A stretch of 64,000 nt of DNA from assembly GCA_040954595.2 (NCBI GenBank), contig CM082583.2, positions 8,122,001 through 8,186,000 on the forward strand, written 5' to 3'. This document shows, piece by piece, positions 13,771 through 25,370 of the stretch. The notes beneath the pieces are model-generated. The model ran no database searches. It was not told the origin of the DNA and saw only the letters and a list, made by a program, of their open reading frames with translations. Each line of letters opens with the position of its first letter. The first letter of the stretch is position 1. This DNA comes from Balanoglossus misakiensis. Its lineage: Eukaryota; Hemichordata. A program made the translations under genes and the position numbers.

Positions 13771-16700
13771 TTATGCTAACTGAGCTGAATCCATTGATAT
13801 AGGTTGTGGGGGTGATACAACACTTCTCTGTGCCATTCCGTTTTGACCCCAAATTTCGTGGCCCCTGGCATCCATTTCCTTGAATCTGAAGCCACTCCTG
13901 GACAGATCGATGGCCGGACAAATTTCCGTTTCCTTGGGGATGTACTCGCTTCGGTACATGGTGCGATCGTCGAACGGCGTGTCACTGACCTGCGCTCCCC
14001 TGTCGGGCGCAAAGCTCCTGGGTGGCTGGCCCGCCTTGGGGATATAGTGCATCTGGTAGTTGGACATTCCTTCAAAGGGCACCGAGGGTTTCTCGTAGGG
14101 CTTCCGGGACGGGTCCCCGCGCATCTCCGGCCGCGACTCCCACGGGCGGAAGTCGGTCTTGTAGTTGGTGCGGTCGTCGAAGGGGCCGCTGTCGTATTTG
14201 TTGCGGGAGGGCGGCCGGGCTGCTTTCGACGGCTGCACCCGGTGGGCCGGGTAGTCCCTCTTGAAGGTGGTCAGTGTGTCGATGTCGCCCTTGGGTTTGA
14301 CCCACTCGTCCGGAACGTGGACCTGGGGAGGCCGCACCTCCCAGGGTTTGTAGTCCCTCCTGAACGTGGTGCCGTCGTCGAACGGGTGGTCCGAGTGCAA
14401 CGGGACCTGCGACGGCTTGAAGCTCTCCAGCCGGGGGGCCTGCTTCTCGATAAAGTCCCGTTTGTGCGTGGTGAGTCCGTCAAAGCGGTTGGGGTTATGC
14501 TTGTAGTTCTCCGGGGTGCGGACGAACCGCGGCTGATGGGGGTGGGCCACGTAGGCCAGACGGTGCGACGTTCGGTCGTCAAACGGGATCTCCGACTGCG
14601 CCGCTGTCTCATGGGGCTTCATGCTCTGGGTTATAGGCACTTGCTTCGGTTGGAAGTCTCGCTGGAAGGTGGTCTGACCTTCGAATGGCGCCGATGGAGG
14701 GCGATACACGTGCGAGCCCTTGGCCAGATCTCTAGGTTGGAGTTCCCATTTACGATAATCAGCTGCAAGAACAAGAGAAACAAAAAGATCAGAACAAATT
14801 CTGTACACCACATAATAACTATATCAGGGTATTTTAAATGTTATTTGATACCTGACACTAACAGTGACTTGTCCCTTGTATTTTGTCTGGTATTAAATTG
14901 ACAATCGCGTTTGAATTTGTTGATCTGTTGATGTTTAGAGACATACAGAATTATTGTCCAGTTTATCATTCCACAAATGAGTGATTGCATAAACCAAAGA
15001 TACCCTCTACTAGAGCTGCAAGTATGTACTCACTTTTATATGTTGGATCGGCCTCAAACTTGTCGAGAGGCACTTTCCTAGTTTGTAGATTTTTGGCGCT
15101 TTTAGCGGGGACAGACTTCTTGCCTGGATAGTCCCTTGTGTAAGAAGTCAACATGTCCATATCGCCCGGCAATGGCTGGTATTCATCGCCCTGGTGAACA
15201 TAGGGACGCTCCATTGGATGTGGAATAAAGTCTTTCCTGGAAAATAATTTTAAAAGTTTGTTTAGGATAATTCATTTCTGTACACAGGGAATAGTAAAAT
15301 ATGTCAATCAGTATGTGAAATGATATGCGCATATGTATTTATAAAATGATGAATACAAATACAAACAGGTTCAAAAAATTTCACTGCCACATAAAATGTA
15401 ATAAGCATTAGGGTGTGACAAATTCCTTCACAGTAGTGAAGATGAACAAAGCAAACCTTTAGTGAAATTTAATGTATGCTTTCAGGATTAATTGAAAGGA
15501 AATCAAAAGACCCGTGTTGATTTCACAACAGCTGTATCCAATGACAACGCGAGGTACACTGCTGAGATACACTGTCTTGGTGGAGTCCAGTACTCTTTGA
15601 ATGAACCCAGCCACGAGTACTTTGGTGAGGTCAATGTCTGAGTGCCAAATTATATTCATTCTAGTATGAAATGCAGTAAGTAACTTGGGGGCCAGTCTTA
15701 TAGTGTGAGATCTTGTGTTCGGGGCACCGGGATTGATACTGATAGGTCTCCCCACCCAAACCTCCATCCTTTGTTCGGGCTTTCAGCGGGACATGTCACG
15801 GTCTGCTTACGGGCAAACTGACAGACAATAAGTACTCTATTCAAGTAAAGGGAATTTGTTTGTGAATGCACAGGGAGATGCGATAGCCTTGAAAGAAATG
15901 CACGCCGTCACGACAACCAACCCCCATTTTTGTTCAGCATTTTCCAAATTTGACAGTGTAAAAATATACAACATGTACTTCAGAGCATAAAACTATCGTT
16001 GGACGAAATACAAATCAATAATTACTTGTGTGTGGTGGTTGAGTCCATTGGACCAGCGCCTTTGATCATTTCTTCTTTTGGTTTGAAGTTGTCTCTCCTG
16101 CCAGCCCCTGGGTAGCCCTTGTATTTGTTGGCATATTCGGAGAGGTGGCAGGGACCGAATCCCTTCTGTACTGTTCCTTGTGGCTTGTGGGGGCAGCGAT
16201 GGCGCCTGAAGAGCAAAATAAAAACAAGGAATTTACAATTAAATCACAACTATGGATGATGGATTCAGTTTGTTACTGTTGCAAGCATATTTTTCAATCA
16301 AAAAAATTCTGTTGACCCCAAGAAACTTCTTTGCAGATACATGTAAATGTTTTCCGATTTAACTTTATTGGAACATAATGCTGGAAACAGAATATGCAGG
16401 CTAATAGACCTGTAAACTTTATAATTATGAGAGTCTTGCCTGGCATTTATCGGGAGTCATTAATTTTCAATCACCGGACTACTGCCATTGACAATTACTA
16501 CATTTGTAGCTTTTTTATTTTCCCCTGGTTTTATTGAGGTCAATCAATCTACAAACGAGTAGCCATAACACTAACACCAAACGTATTGGCGTCTTGACAA
16601 CACAGATTTTGCTAATGAAAAAATTCCTTTCCTGCTACAAGCACTGACCAGAAGCATGTAAATAAATCATTTAAAGGGGTTTATCTTTTAGCCTGGGCTG

Positions 16701-18099
16701 CATGAACCTTGCCGACCTCTCATGAAGGCTCCCCAGATCTTGAGTGATTCAGTTTCAGACCAGTCTCTTTGAGTCTCTCACTCTCCCAGACAAAAGTTTT
16801 ATTCTCAAAAACAATTGTCTTTGCACCTTATCAACATATAACTGGATGTAACTTGGAAACTACAACAAGCCAAAGTGCAACACTCATTACACAGACAGGA
16901 TATACTGACTACCTGTGCACACAATCATTTTTTCCATAGTTACATGAACAGGCGAACACAAGATTGTATCCAAAATATTTCGATAAAGTATTGATTAGTG
17001 GACAAAATGTTAGCTTCCTGTGCTTTTCGTTACACATTACACGGCAGATAAATTTGTGATTCTATTTTGTGTAAAAGAAGAACTGCACCATAGTGTTTTG
17101 TGGTTTTAAAAACTCCAGGCTTGACACCATAGTGATGTCAACATCTATTTGATTTTGACCTTTAACCTAAGTACATTGTGTCTCACCGACTGAACATTCT
17201 TCTGCTTCTGTGACAACTTAACAAGTATTTTCTGTGTAAGAATTACCGGTACATTATTATCTCACCCAAGGGCAGATTAGACTCAAATCTTCTGCTGTTG
17301 TGATGTTTGGAGTTGTTTATAAAACACGTAATCAGCTTGTCAATTCCAAACATAATTATTTATCTTAAGTCTCTAACAATGGTAACAATGCAATTTTGAG
17401 AATGTTATGAACGCCTGAGCACATTTTAAAATCAGATTTACTCTGTTAGTTTTCTTTTATGTTTACACACAGAATATGCCTTTCATGCCACTATATTTCA
17501 TAAAACAGTTTGGCAGACACCGTTAAAACATCAGCCTAGGGCAAGGCTCTCTAGTCATGCCAGATGTAAATTATCTGGACAACCACCAATCCATCACTAA
17601 CTACCAAATGATCAAATGAAATCAGAAATCAAAAGTAATAATACCTCAGTGATGACTATATGTCTATTACACTCTACATATAACGGTAAACTGGCCCAAA
17701 ACTGTTTGTGATCCTTATAATACTAAGTGAGCTACCACTTCAGAATCGGTAGCGTGGTGTGCTGTGAAATTTGGGTTACAATTATAAGACCATGTCGAGT
17801 GGTTCCACTGGGCTACCTTAAAATATGAACATCTGGAAAAGTGGGGTTTGTTACTAGTAATGGTCCAAAGGAAGATGCTTTAGCTCAAATGATCGGAGAG
17901 ATTGCTCTGATCTAACTCATACGTGTTAAAAGTAAATCTTGCAATATGATATGATGGACATAGAGTCCAAAGCTCAAGTCACATGCAACATACACTGCCT
18001 GACAGATATTCCATCCAACAAGTGCACTGGGTCCGATCAAATACATCCAAATTTTACTTACCCACAGGTACAAATTTCACAAATGCACCTCTTCGTCAT
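13771..18099 (-). CDS. SAXO2: Stabilizer of axonemal microtubules (SAXO1/2-like, FAM154 family)
   Basis: Four exons: 18062-18099, 16026-16205, 15034-15236 and 13771-14762, giving 470 residues. The N-terminus is a short cysteine cluster (MTKRCICEICTCGRHRCPH) encoded across exons 1 and 2. This is the hallmark of the family, which binds and stabilises microtubules of cilia, centrioles and flagella. The rest is about eleven repeats of roughly 30 residues with the core T-x-(Y/F)-x-x-(D/E)-(Y/F), for example TTFQRDF, TTFRRDY, TNYKTDF and TMYRSEY, matching the Mn modules of SAXO proteins. Exon 4 (992 nt) is GC-rich and carries eight of them. The start is the ATG just before the cysteine cluster. The gene is head to head with EFL1, as I recall for SAXO2 and EFL1 in human. 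SAXO1 versus SAXO2 orthology cannot be settled here. Confidence 0.92.
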
Positions 18100-18261
18100 T
18101 TTGCTTCCCAGAGATTTCAATTTATGGCTCTGGTCGCAGGCTTTCGTTCGATTCTTGAAGCACGATTTCAGCCAGAAGCCCCTGTGAAGCTGAAGTATTT
18201 CAGTTGTTGGTGGGGTGTTATGGTGGCCAAGGATATCGCGTTAGTTTGTTTGGCTGTTGTT

Positions 18262-18275
18262 GTTGCCACGTCAAC
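18262..18275 (-). promoter_or_regulatory. Near-consensus RFX X-box, ~165 bp upstream of SAXO
   Basis: Read on the minus strand the site is GTTGAC-GT-GGCAAC. It matches the X-box consensus RYYNYY-N(1-3)-RRNRAC at 11 of 12 defined positions; the second half-site is perfect. RFX factors drive ciliary genes through such sites in animals, and SAXO proteins are ciliary, so position and function agree. The site also contains a CRE-like ACGTCA on the other strand. Confidence 0.45.
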
Positions 18276-18617
18276 CTGAATATTCATAGCGTGTTGGGGG
18301 CAGGTCTCTGCGAGAAATGAGCGCTATCCATTGGCCAGCAGACTGAGTGATTGGAGTTGAAAGGTCAGCGCGTTGAAGTCACGTCGCCTTCGCCGCGCCG
18401 CCAACGACGACACTCTCAGCAGATATCATTTCGGGTGCGAGAGAAACTGATCCAGGAAGTTGCGCAAGTGCCAAGAAACAGCAGACAGGCAGTGCGTACA
18501 TGCTGCTGGATGTATGTTGACAACGTGCAACGATAATCGCGATACCGGAGAAAGATTTTCATCGAGTGAAAGTACCCGTAGATATCCGTCGTTCAAGCAG
18601 TCATCGCATCGGTTAAG

Positions 18618-18740
18618 GTGAGTTTCCGCTGAACAGATGGAAATCGAAATTTGAGATTGTGAAGGCTGTCATTCATCTGTTCATTGCCAGCTGACTTTCC
18701 TGATACTCAGTCACACTGTTACTGTAATGTCGTTCCACAG
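18618..18740 (+). other. Probable 5' UTR intron of EFL1
   Basis: A strong donor (AAG before GTGAGT) at 18618 and an acceptor (CCACAG) ending at 18740 bracket 123 bp directly upstream of the EFL1 start codon at 18769. The intron is non-coding, so frame continuity cannot test it. Confidence 0.5.
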
Positions 18741-18768
18741 GTTGGTGATCGAGTGAACACCATCGAAA

Positions 18769-21700
18769 ATGAGGACCACTACAACATCAAAGCTTGCATT
18801 TCTTCAGCGGAACCCTACCAATATAAGAAACATGTGTATACTTGCGCACGTTGATCATGGTAAGTCTCTAAGTTGACGTACAGCCTCATGTTTGATTTCA
18901 TAACCATGAACACAGTGTATGTCAACAAAGTTTCCATTGAATCAAGTCATCCGACTGCTTGCAGTGCAGTGCAATTCTTCAAAAGAAATACAAAACACGG
19001 TATCCCGGTTTTGCGTGACTTTGGCACCGCATATATGTTAGTTATGAATATGTACCATTCTTCCTTCCAGGGAAAACAACAATTGCTGATTCCCTCATTG
19101 CCAGTAATGGAATTATATCACAAAGGTTAGCTGGAAAATTACGATATCTAGACAGCAGGGAAGATGAACAAATCAGAGGAATTACAATGAAATCAAGTGC
19201 TATATCACTGCACTTTATCAAAGGTAAGATATATTATGAAACAGCAAAAACAACCACCAAGTTTTGATGCATTTGTATTTATCAAAAATGTATATTTAAT
19301 AAGTGTTAGCACAAACACACATCTTTGCAAATTGATCTTCTCTCTTCTTCTTCAGACACAGAAGATTACCTTATTAACCTCATAGATTCTCCGGGTCATG
19401 TCGATTTCTCAAGTGAGGTTTCTACAGCTGTCAGACTGTGTGATGGTGCACTCATCATTGTTGATGTTGTAGAAGGAGTTTGCCCACAGGTAAGGTGGAT
19501 TAAAAGTTTTGTACTACTCTAGTAAAGCTCTCCATTTCAATGATTTTTGGAAAGTACATGTGTGATATGTTTGTATTTCAGACGCATGTGGTGCTGCGGC
19601 AGGCATGGCTGGAGAACATCAAACCAGTGCTGGTGTTGAACAAAATGGACAGGCTGATCACAGAACTGAAATACAGCCCCATGGAAGCTCATTTACACTT
19701 GCAGCAAATACTGGAGCAGGTCAATGCAGTCACTGGTGCTCTCTTTGCCACAGATGTGTTGGAAAAGACTGCCAATGTAAGTGTCTATGGTGGCGATTTG
19801 CCAGTTTGCGTTATTCATGTTGGTCGTGTTGTTGCCCTAAACCCTCCACCCATACCAATTACACACAGTCATCAGTCATGGTTCAAAGGTTACATTAGCC
19901 ATGCTTATTATAAAATGTTACCTGTCTTATTTATTAATAGAAATCTAATGGAACAGAGGATACAACCCAGCCTTTCACAGAAGAGCATGTGTATGACTGG
20001 AGCGCAGGACTTGAAGAAACAGATGATTCTAGTCTGTATTTCTCACCCGATCAGGGCAATGTTATCTTCGCAAGCGCCATAGATGGATGGGGATTTAGGT
20101 AATCGCATTTGAGTTTATCTCATTAATATGTGTGTAAGTTTGAAATGCTTCTCATTATGCATAAATTCCTGGTTAACCTATCACAACCATCATAAACTAG
20201 GATTAACTAGCAATTACTCAGAATCATAGAACAATGATTTTTCTTTACCAACAGTATCAGTCACTTTGCTGAGATGTACGCCAGTAAACTTGGAATCAAA
20301 GCTGACATTCTCAGGAAGACATTATGGGGAGATTTTTATCTGAACACCAAGACGAAGAGAATTATGAAAGGAGCACAGGTGAATATTAATATTGTCTGTG
20401 CAATTATTGCTTTGTTCCTGCTATGCTATTAGAAAGAAAGCTTTGTCAAAAGAGGGCAGTATCCACTGTCTCTCCTGGTCATGGAACCGAAAACACACTA
20501 TTGCTTGCCAGATGTAATGCACATAAAATGTACAGTGTACATTTCATCTTTCATCACCTGATTCTAATTTCAAAAGTGGTGTCTGATGTGTATTTTATTT
20601 TTCAGAACAAAGCAAAGAAACCGTTGTTTGTTCAGTTCGTGCTGGAAAATCTCTGGTCAGTCTATGAAGCAGTTCAGATCAGGAGGTGGGTATTGAGCTT
20701 CACTGCTGCAAGTTTTGCATCCTAGTATGTTCTGTTCACAAAAGTGACAGCCCTTTTGACAAAATGACATCATCACATTTAGTATCCCAGTAACACATGT
20801 TTTATTCTCTTTATACAGAGATACCGATAAGATTGAGAAGATTGTAAAGTCCCTGAATTTGAAAATTTCCAGTCGAGATTCACGTCATAATGATGCCCGT
20901 GTTCATCTACAGGCCATCTGTAACCAATGGTTACCTCTCTCCAAAGCCGTTCTCTGTATCCTTGTTTTGGCATCTAATCCAATTGGGTGGATACAAATAT
21001 ATCATACTGGTGTGGGTATGGTTCTTAGTTTGAATCCCTTAAAAAATGGTTCTTTCCACAATCACTGCATAATGGGAACTTTGATGGAACCCATTTTGTT
21101 TTGTAGCCATGGTCACATTCATGCTCAGGTATCATACAGTTTCCTTAACTCGCCTGCAGCCATGGTCATAGACAAGTTACCCAGTCCACTGCAGATCAGT
21201 GAAGAAAGAGTGGAGAAATTGATGTGTAGTGGTGGAAGGCGATTTGATACATTTCCCGCTCAAACACAAGAACTGAAAAAGGGTAAATGCGCCCCAAAAT
21301 TAAGTAGTTAATGTACATGTATGTGGTTGTTTATCAAGTGTAACTACCAGTAGGTTTTCACATTTGAACACAGGATCGCAAAGGTAATGTTCTGCTAAAG
21401 ATTGCAGTTTGTAGAAACATGATTTGAATGGCACATGAGAATTTACCCATACTGGGGAAAAGGTGATTAAAAGTATGGATTTTATTCACATCATTGATTG
21501 TTCCTCCCGTCTGCAGATTTCCAAGCGTGCAACGCATCCACAGATGCACCGGTCATCATCTACATCTCAAAGATGTTTCCAGTCGACAAGAAAGCATTGC
21601 CTCAGAACAGGCAAAGGTCAGTCTTGCATCAGACTAAGATTAAAATGTCAACGGTTAAATTAGCTGTTTGGAACCTATTTAAACTAAAAGCTGGAACAGA

Positions 21701-24700
21701 GAAGTCATAATAAATACATTATCTTCAGATTGTTATATACACAAAATTGTCACCAGTGTGCTGTACTGTGTTGGTATAGCTTGAGGTATAATTTAGATTG
21801 TGCACCACAATTCAAATATAAATTGACATCATTCCCCCATCCACTCAGACCTCTTACACACGAGGAAATCCAACAAAGGCGAGAGCTAGCCCGACAGAAA
21901 CATGCCGAGAAACTGGCCAACATTGCTGCAGAGTCCACCAGTGAAAAAGATGCAGAAAACAACAGTGGTAAGTCTCAGTGATCTCACCTGTGTGTTCACA
22001 TAGAAAATGCCAGTCCATGCAGTTGTGCTGTGCAGAATTTTTTTGTTAGTTTTAGCCTGAGTGATTTAAATTGATTTTATTTTGCAGTGTGAAGATTCTG
22101 ATATATCCATCCATTTTATTCTTCAATTATCTTTAGATGAGCAAGCCCATGCCACTAGCGCTATTGAAAAATTAGCCGAAAAAGAAAAGGATGACAATGG
22201 CGAGACTTTCATTGCATTTGCCAGGATATTTAGTGGTAGCGTCAGAAAGGGGCAGAAGATCTTTATACTGGGTCCAAAACATGATCCAGCTAAAGCTATT
22301 GCTCAGGTAGGTAATGTCTCGTTGTCTTAGATAGAATTCACTGTTCATATAAAATTATTTTGCATATATGTACAAATCTGATGACATTGCATCTTTAATG
22401 CACTTACATTGTCTCTCACATATTTGAACAGAACTGATGACATTACATCTTTAATGTATTTGATATTGACTGCAGGGAGAGGAAGCTGTCAGCAGTGAAA
22501 CTCTGGATCAGATGGAAAAGACCAAACACATCTCCTACACAACGGTCGGCGAGACCTACCTCCTGATGGGGAGAGAGTTGGAAAGTATGGATGATATTCC
22601 GGCGGGCAACGTGTTTGGAATTTCCGGCTTCGAGGATCACGTCCTGAAGTCAGCCACCGCTTCCAGCACTGTGGCGTGCCCAGCGTTCACTGACATGGAT
22701 TTTGAAGCGGCCGCCATTGTCAGGGTTGCCGTGGAACCGACGCATCCAGGTGGGTAGTCTAAGAGTGAGATAAGCCTGAAAATTATTGTACTATTAAAGT
22801 GTGATTATTTGTTACAAAATTGTTGTCATTTGCAGCTGACATGCCGTCCCTTGTCAAGGGTATGAAGTTACTGAATCAGGCCGATCCTTGTGTGGAGACT
22901 TTGGTCCAGGAGACAGGGGAACATGTGATCGTTGCCGCCGGTGAGGTGCACCTCCAACGATGTCTGGATGACCTCAGAGACAGGTGAGATTGTAGTGTAT
23001 GTTAGTCTGTGTCTATCTGTTTATCCCCTGTGTGGTTGTATGTAGATCTCATTCTACACATATAATGTCATGTCTTCTGGAATAACTTCTGTGTGATTAA
23101 AACTTGTAAATCTGCCTGTGTGTTGTCAGCATGGCCAATTCATTGTCATGTGTCTGTTTCCCAGGTATGCCAAAATTGAAATCAGCGTCTCGGCTCCGAT
23201 TGTGCCCTTCCGGGAAACGATCATACGCCCTCCGACCATCGACATGGTGAACGAGGTCATCGACTGGGAGAATACCATTCAGAGGAATCGGAGCCTGGAC
23301 GAGCTGATCCACGAAGACACGGAGATCGCACCGGACGGGCTGGTGAAAATGAAAACGGCAGACAGGCAGTGCAGTGTCCACGTACGCGCCGTGCCCCTCC
23401 CCGATCCGGTGACGGAGTTATTAGAAGCTAGCACCGAAGTCATCAGAGTGTTGGATAAAGTAGCCCGGGGGAAGATGGATGAGGGCAAGTTGAGCTCCGT
23501 CATGCTGGAAAAAATTGTGGAATTCCGGAATCTACTGGGGAGTGCTTTCCAAGAATCGGGAAAGCAGTGGATGGGGACCATGGAACAGATTTGGACTTTT
23601 GGGCCCAGGTACTGCGGACCGAATATCCTCTTAAACAGGACTGGTGACTATAAAAGACCCTCCATCTGGGAATTTCTTAAAGAGGACGCTGATAGGACAG
23701 TAGCCGGTTTGAGGGAATTCGACAACAGTGTAGTGAGTGGGTTTCAGTTGGCCACTTTGGCCGGACCCATGTGCGAGGAGCCCATGATGGGCGTGTGTTT
23801 TGCTATGGAAGGCTGGGATATGGGTGCGTCGAGCAAGGATGACCAGAATCGAGGGAACGGCGGTCCAGAAGAACAACCAAAATCGGAAGGTAGCGAAACC
23901 GGAAAGACAAGCAGAGGAAATGCAGAGGCTAGCGGGCGGTTTGGCCCGTTTTCCGGACACATGATTTCCACGGTGAAGGACGCGTGCAGGGTTTCATTCC
24001 AGGTGCAGCCGCAGAGACTTAAAGCGGCCATGTATAAGTGTGACATCCAGGCAACAGCTGATGTTTTAGGTAGGTAGGATACTGGCGAACATTATAACTC
24101 AGCCTGTCTACCCCGACTTTAGTGTATCTAGAAGTACGTGCATGTGAGTAATGTCAAGTTCAGTAAAGCATCTTGCAAAAAATAAAATTGTGATCATCTT
24201 TTCTCTTTTCCTTGCAGGTCGAATGTACGCCGTGTTAAACAAGAGAAACGGCCGAATTCTGCAGGAGGAGATGAGGGAAGGATCCTCAGTGTTCATGGTC
24301 AAAGCTGTCCTGCCCATAGCTGAGAGTTTTGGCTTTGCCGAAGAAATCCGGAAGAGAACGAGTGGACAGGCCAGTCCACAGTTGTTCTTCAGTCACTGGG
24401 AGGCAAGTACAAAAGAGTAGTTCACCTGCAGCCAGGGTAGTGGTTTCCTGCAGGGTTTTTTTCATATATGGGATATTGAAACTTTATGTTGTGCGTAGTT
24501 GTGCGCTTAATTTTTGCCGTACAACAGGGATTAGAGCAAAGTTATCAATAACAATAATATTGAAATGATTGGCGAAGAAGTTGTTGCCTTTTCACCAAAA
24601 TGAAGTGCTTTCACTAGCCGCAATTTTCTTCAACGAACAGACAAGTTTTCATAGAGTCTCTTCCCTCCCCCCTCCCCCCACAGACCGTATCGAGCGATCC

Positions 24701-24872
24701 ATTCTGGGTGCCTTCCACCGAAGAGGAGCTCTTGCACTTCGGCGAGAAGGCTGACTCTGACAACCATGCCAGGAAATACATGGACAGTGTGCGCAGAAGG
24801 AAAGGGTTGTACGTGGAAGAACAGATCGTGGAGCATGGGGAAAAGCAGAGAACTTTGGGGAGAAACAAATAG
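18769..24872 (+). CDS. EFL1: Elongation factor-like GTPase 1 (60S ribosome maturation)
   Basis: Seventeen coding exons: 18769-18859, 19071-19223, 19356-19489, 19582-19776, 19941-20098, 20255-20378, 20606-20685, 20819-20955, 21160-21282, 21517-21616, 21849-21967, 22137-22306, 22476-22749, 22836-22983, 23165-24069, 24218-24402 and 24684-24872. They give 1094 residues (human about 1120). EFL1 resembles EF2 and acts with SBDS to release eIF6 from cytoplasmic pre-60S subunits. GTPase motifs are intact: AHVDHGKTT (P-loop), a DSPGH switch and NKMD for guanine recognition. The C-terminus ([19 protein letters not shown]) is typical of the family. A hydrophilic Gly/Ser/Glu/Lys-rich insert follows the [12 protein letters not shown] motif, within exon 15. 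Intron 8 is U12-type, and the last intron has a GC donor. Every exon phase agrees. Confidence 0.97.
20956..21159 (+). other. U12-type (minor spliceosome) GT-AG intron of EFL1
   Basis: The donor is GTATCCTTG, matching the minor-spliceosome 5' consensus (A/G)TATCCTT. A TTCCTTAAC branch-site element lies at about 21141-21149, about 10 nt before the terminal CAG. Both elements match the U12 consensus, whereas major introns in this gene have GTAAG-like donors. Splicing here joins KAVL to a serine codon and [10 protein letters not shown] in frame, as in other EFL1 proteins. Confidence 0.88.
24403..24683 (+). other. GC-AG intron (last intron of EFL1)
   Basis: The exon ends GAG and the intron starts GCAAGT, the canonical form of a GC donor. 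It ends CCCCACAG after a long pyrimidine run. Joining at this point gives FFSHWE followed by [10 protein letters not shown] in frame, matching the conserved EFL1 C-terminus. The nearby GT four bases downstream would break the frame. Confidence 0.85.
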
Positions 24873-25370
24873 ACGTCTGGCTGTTCATGGACTGTGCAAT
24901 TTTGTTAATTTCACCAATTGCAAATGAAATTTTTTTTTTGTCAGAATGACAGTTGTCAAGATTCAAATGGTACAGGTTCTTTCTGGGTTTTCCAGCTCCC
25001 GGGCATTCCTTTTCTTTGAAACTGCAGTTTGCCTTCAAAATGCACTTCTCAATGTCCACGTCTGGTGAATATTGAAACAAGAGAGAAGACATGTTTCTAT
25101 TTAATAAGTTATGATAAAGATACATTTTATAATGCAAAAAATAATAGTGTCGATATTGGAAAAGGGAAAGCTATGAGAAAGTTGACCGCTAGAGGGCGTT
25201 TTCAACCACCTGTTGATTTCTCTGTTTGTGTGTTTGTTTGTTTGCCTACCATTATCTCCATCTCATTAGCGTTGTTCCGTATACCGGTACTAGTAATTTC
25301 TTTTTTCAGTTCTGAATGTTGAAAGTCACAACCAACTTGTTCTTTTCTCCCATACCACACATCTGCAACT
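24873..25370. other. Convergent interval between EFL1 and esterase copy A
   Basis: The two flanking genes run toward each other, so these 498 bp hold both 3' untranslated regions. I see no further gene. The region is A/T-rich. Confidence 0.6.

Larger units (their letters stand above)
18100..18768. promoter_or_regulatory. Divergent promoter region between SAXO and EFL1
   Basis: The two start codons are 669 bp apart and point away from each other. The interval has an inverted CCAAT motif (CCATTGG, about 18328), a near-consensus X-box at 18262-18275, and a GC/CG-rich stretch around 18370-18420. A 5' UTR intron of EFL1 probably occupies 18618-18740. Transcription start sites cannot be placed from sequence alone. 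Confidence 0.7.

Noticed and set aside
13843-14901. 352-codon open frame on the plus strand
   Set aside because: It is the antisense of the GC-rich SAXO exon 4; the minus-strand frame has the SAXO repeats and correct splice boundaries.
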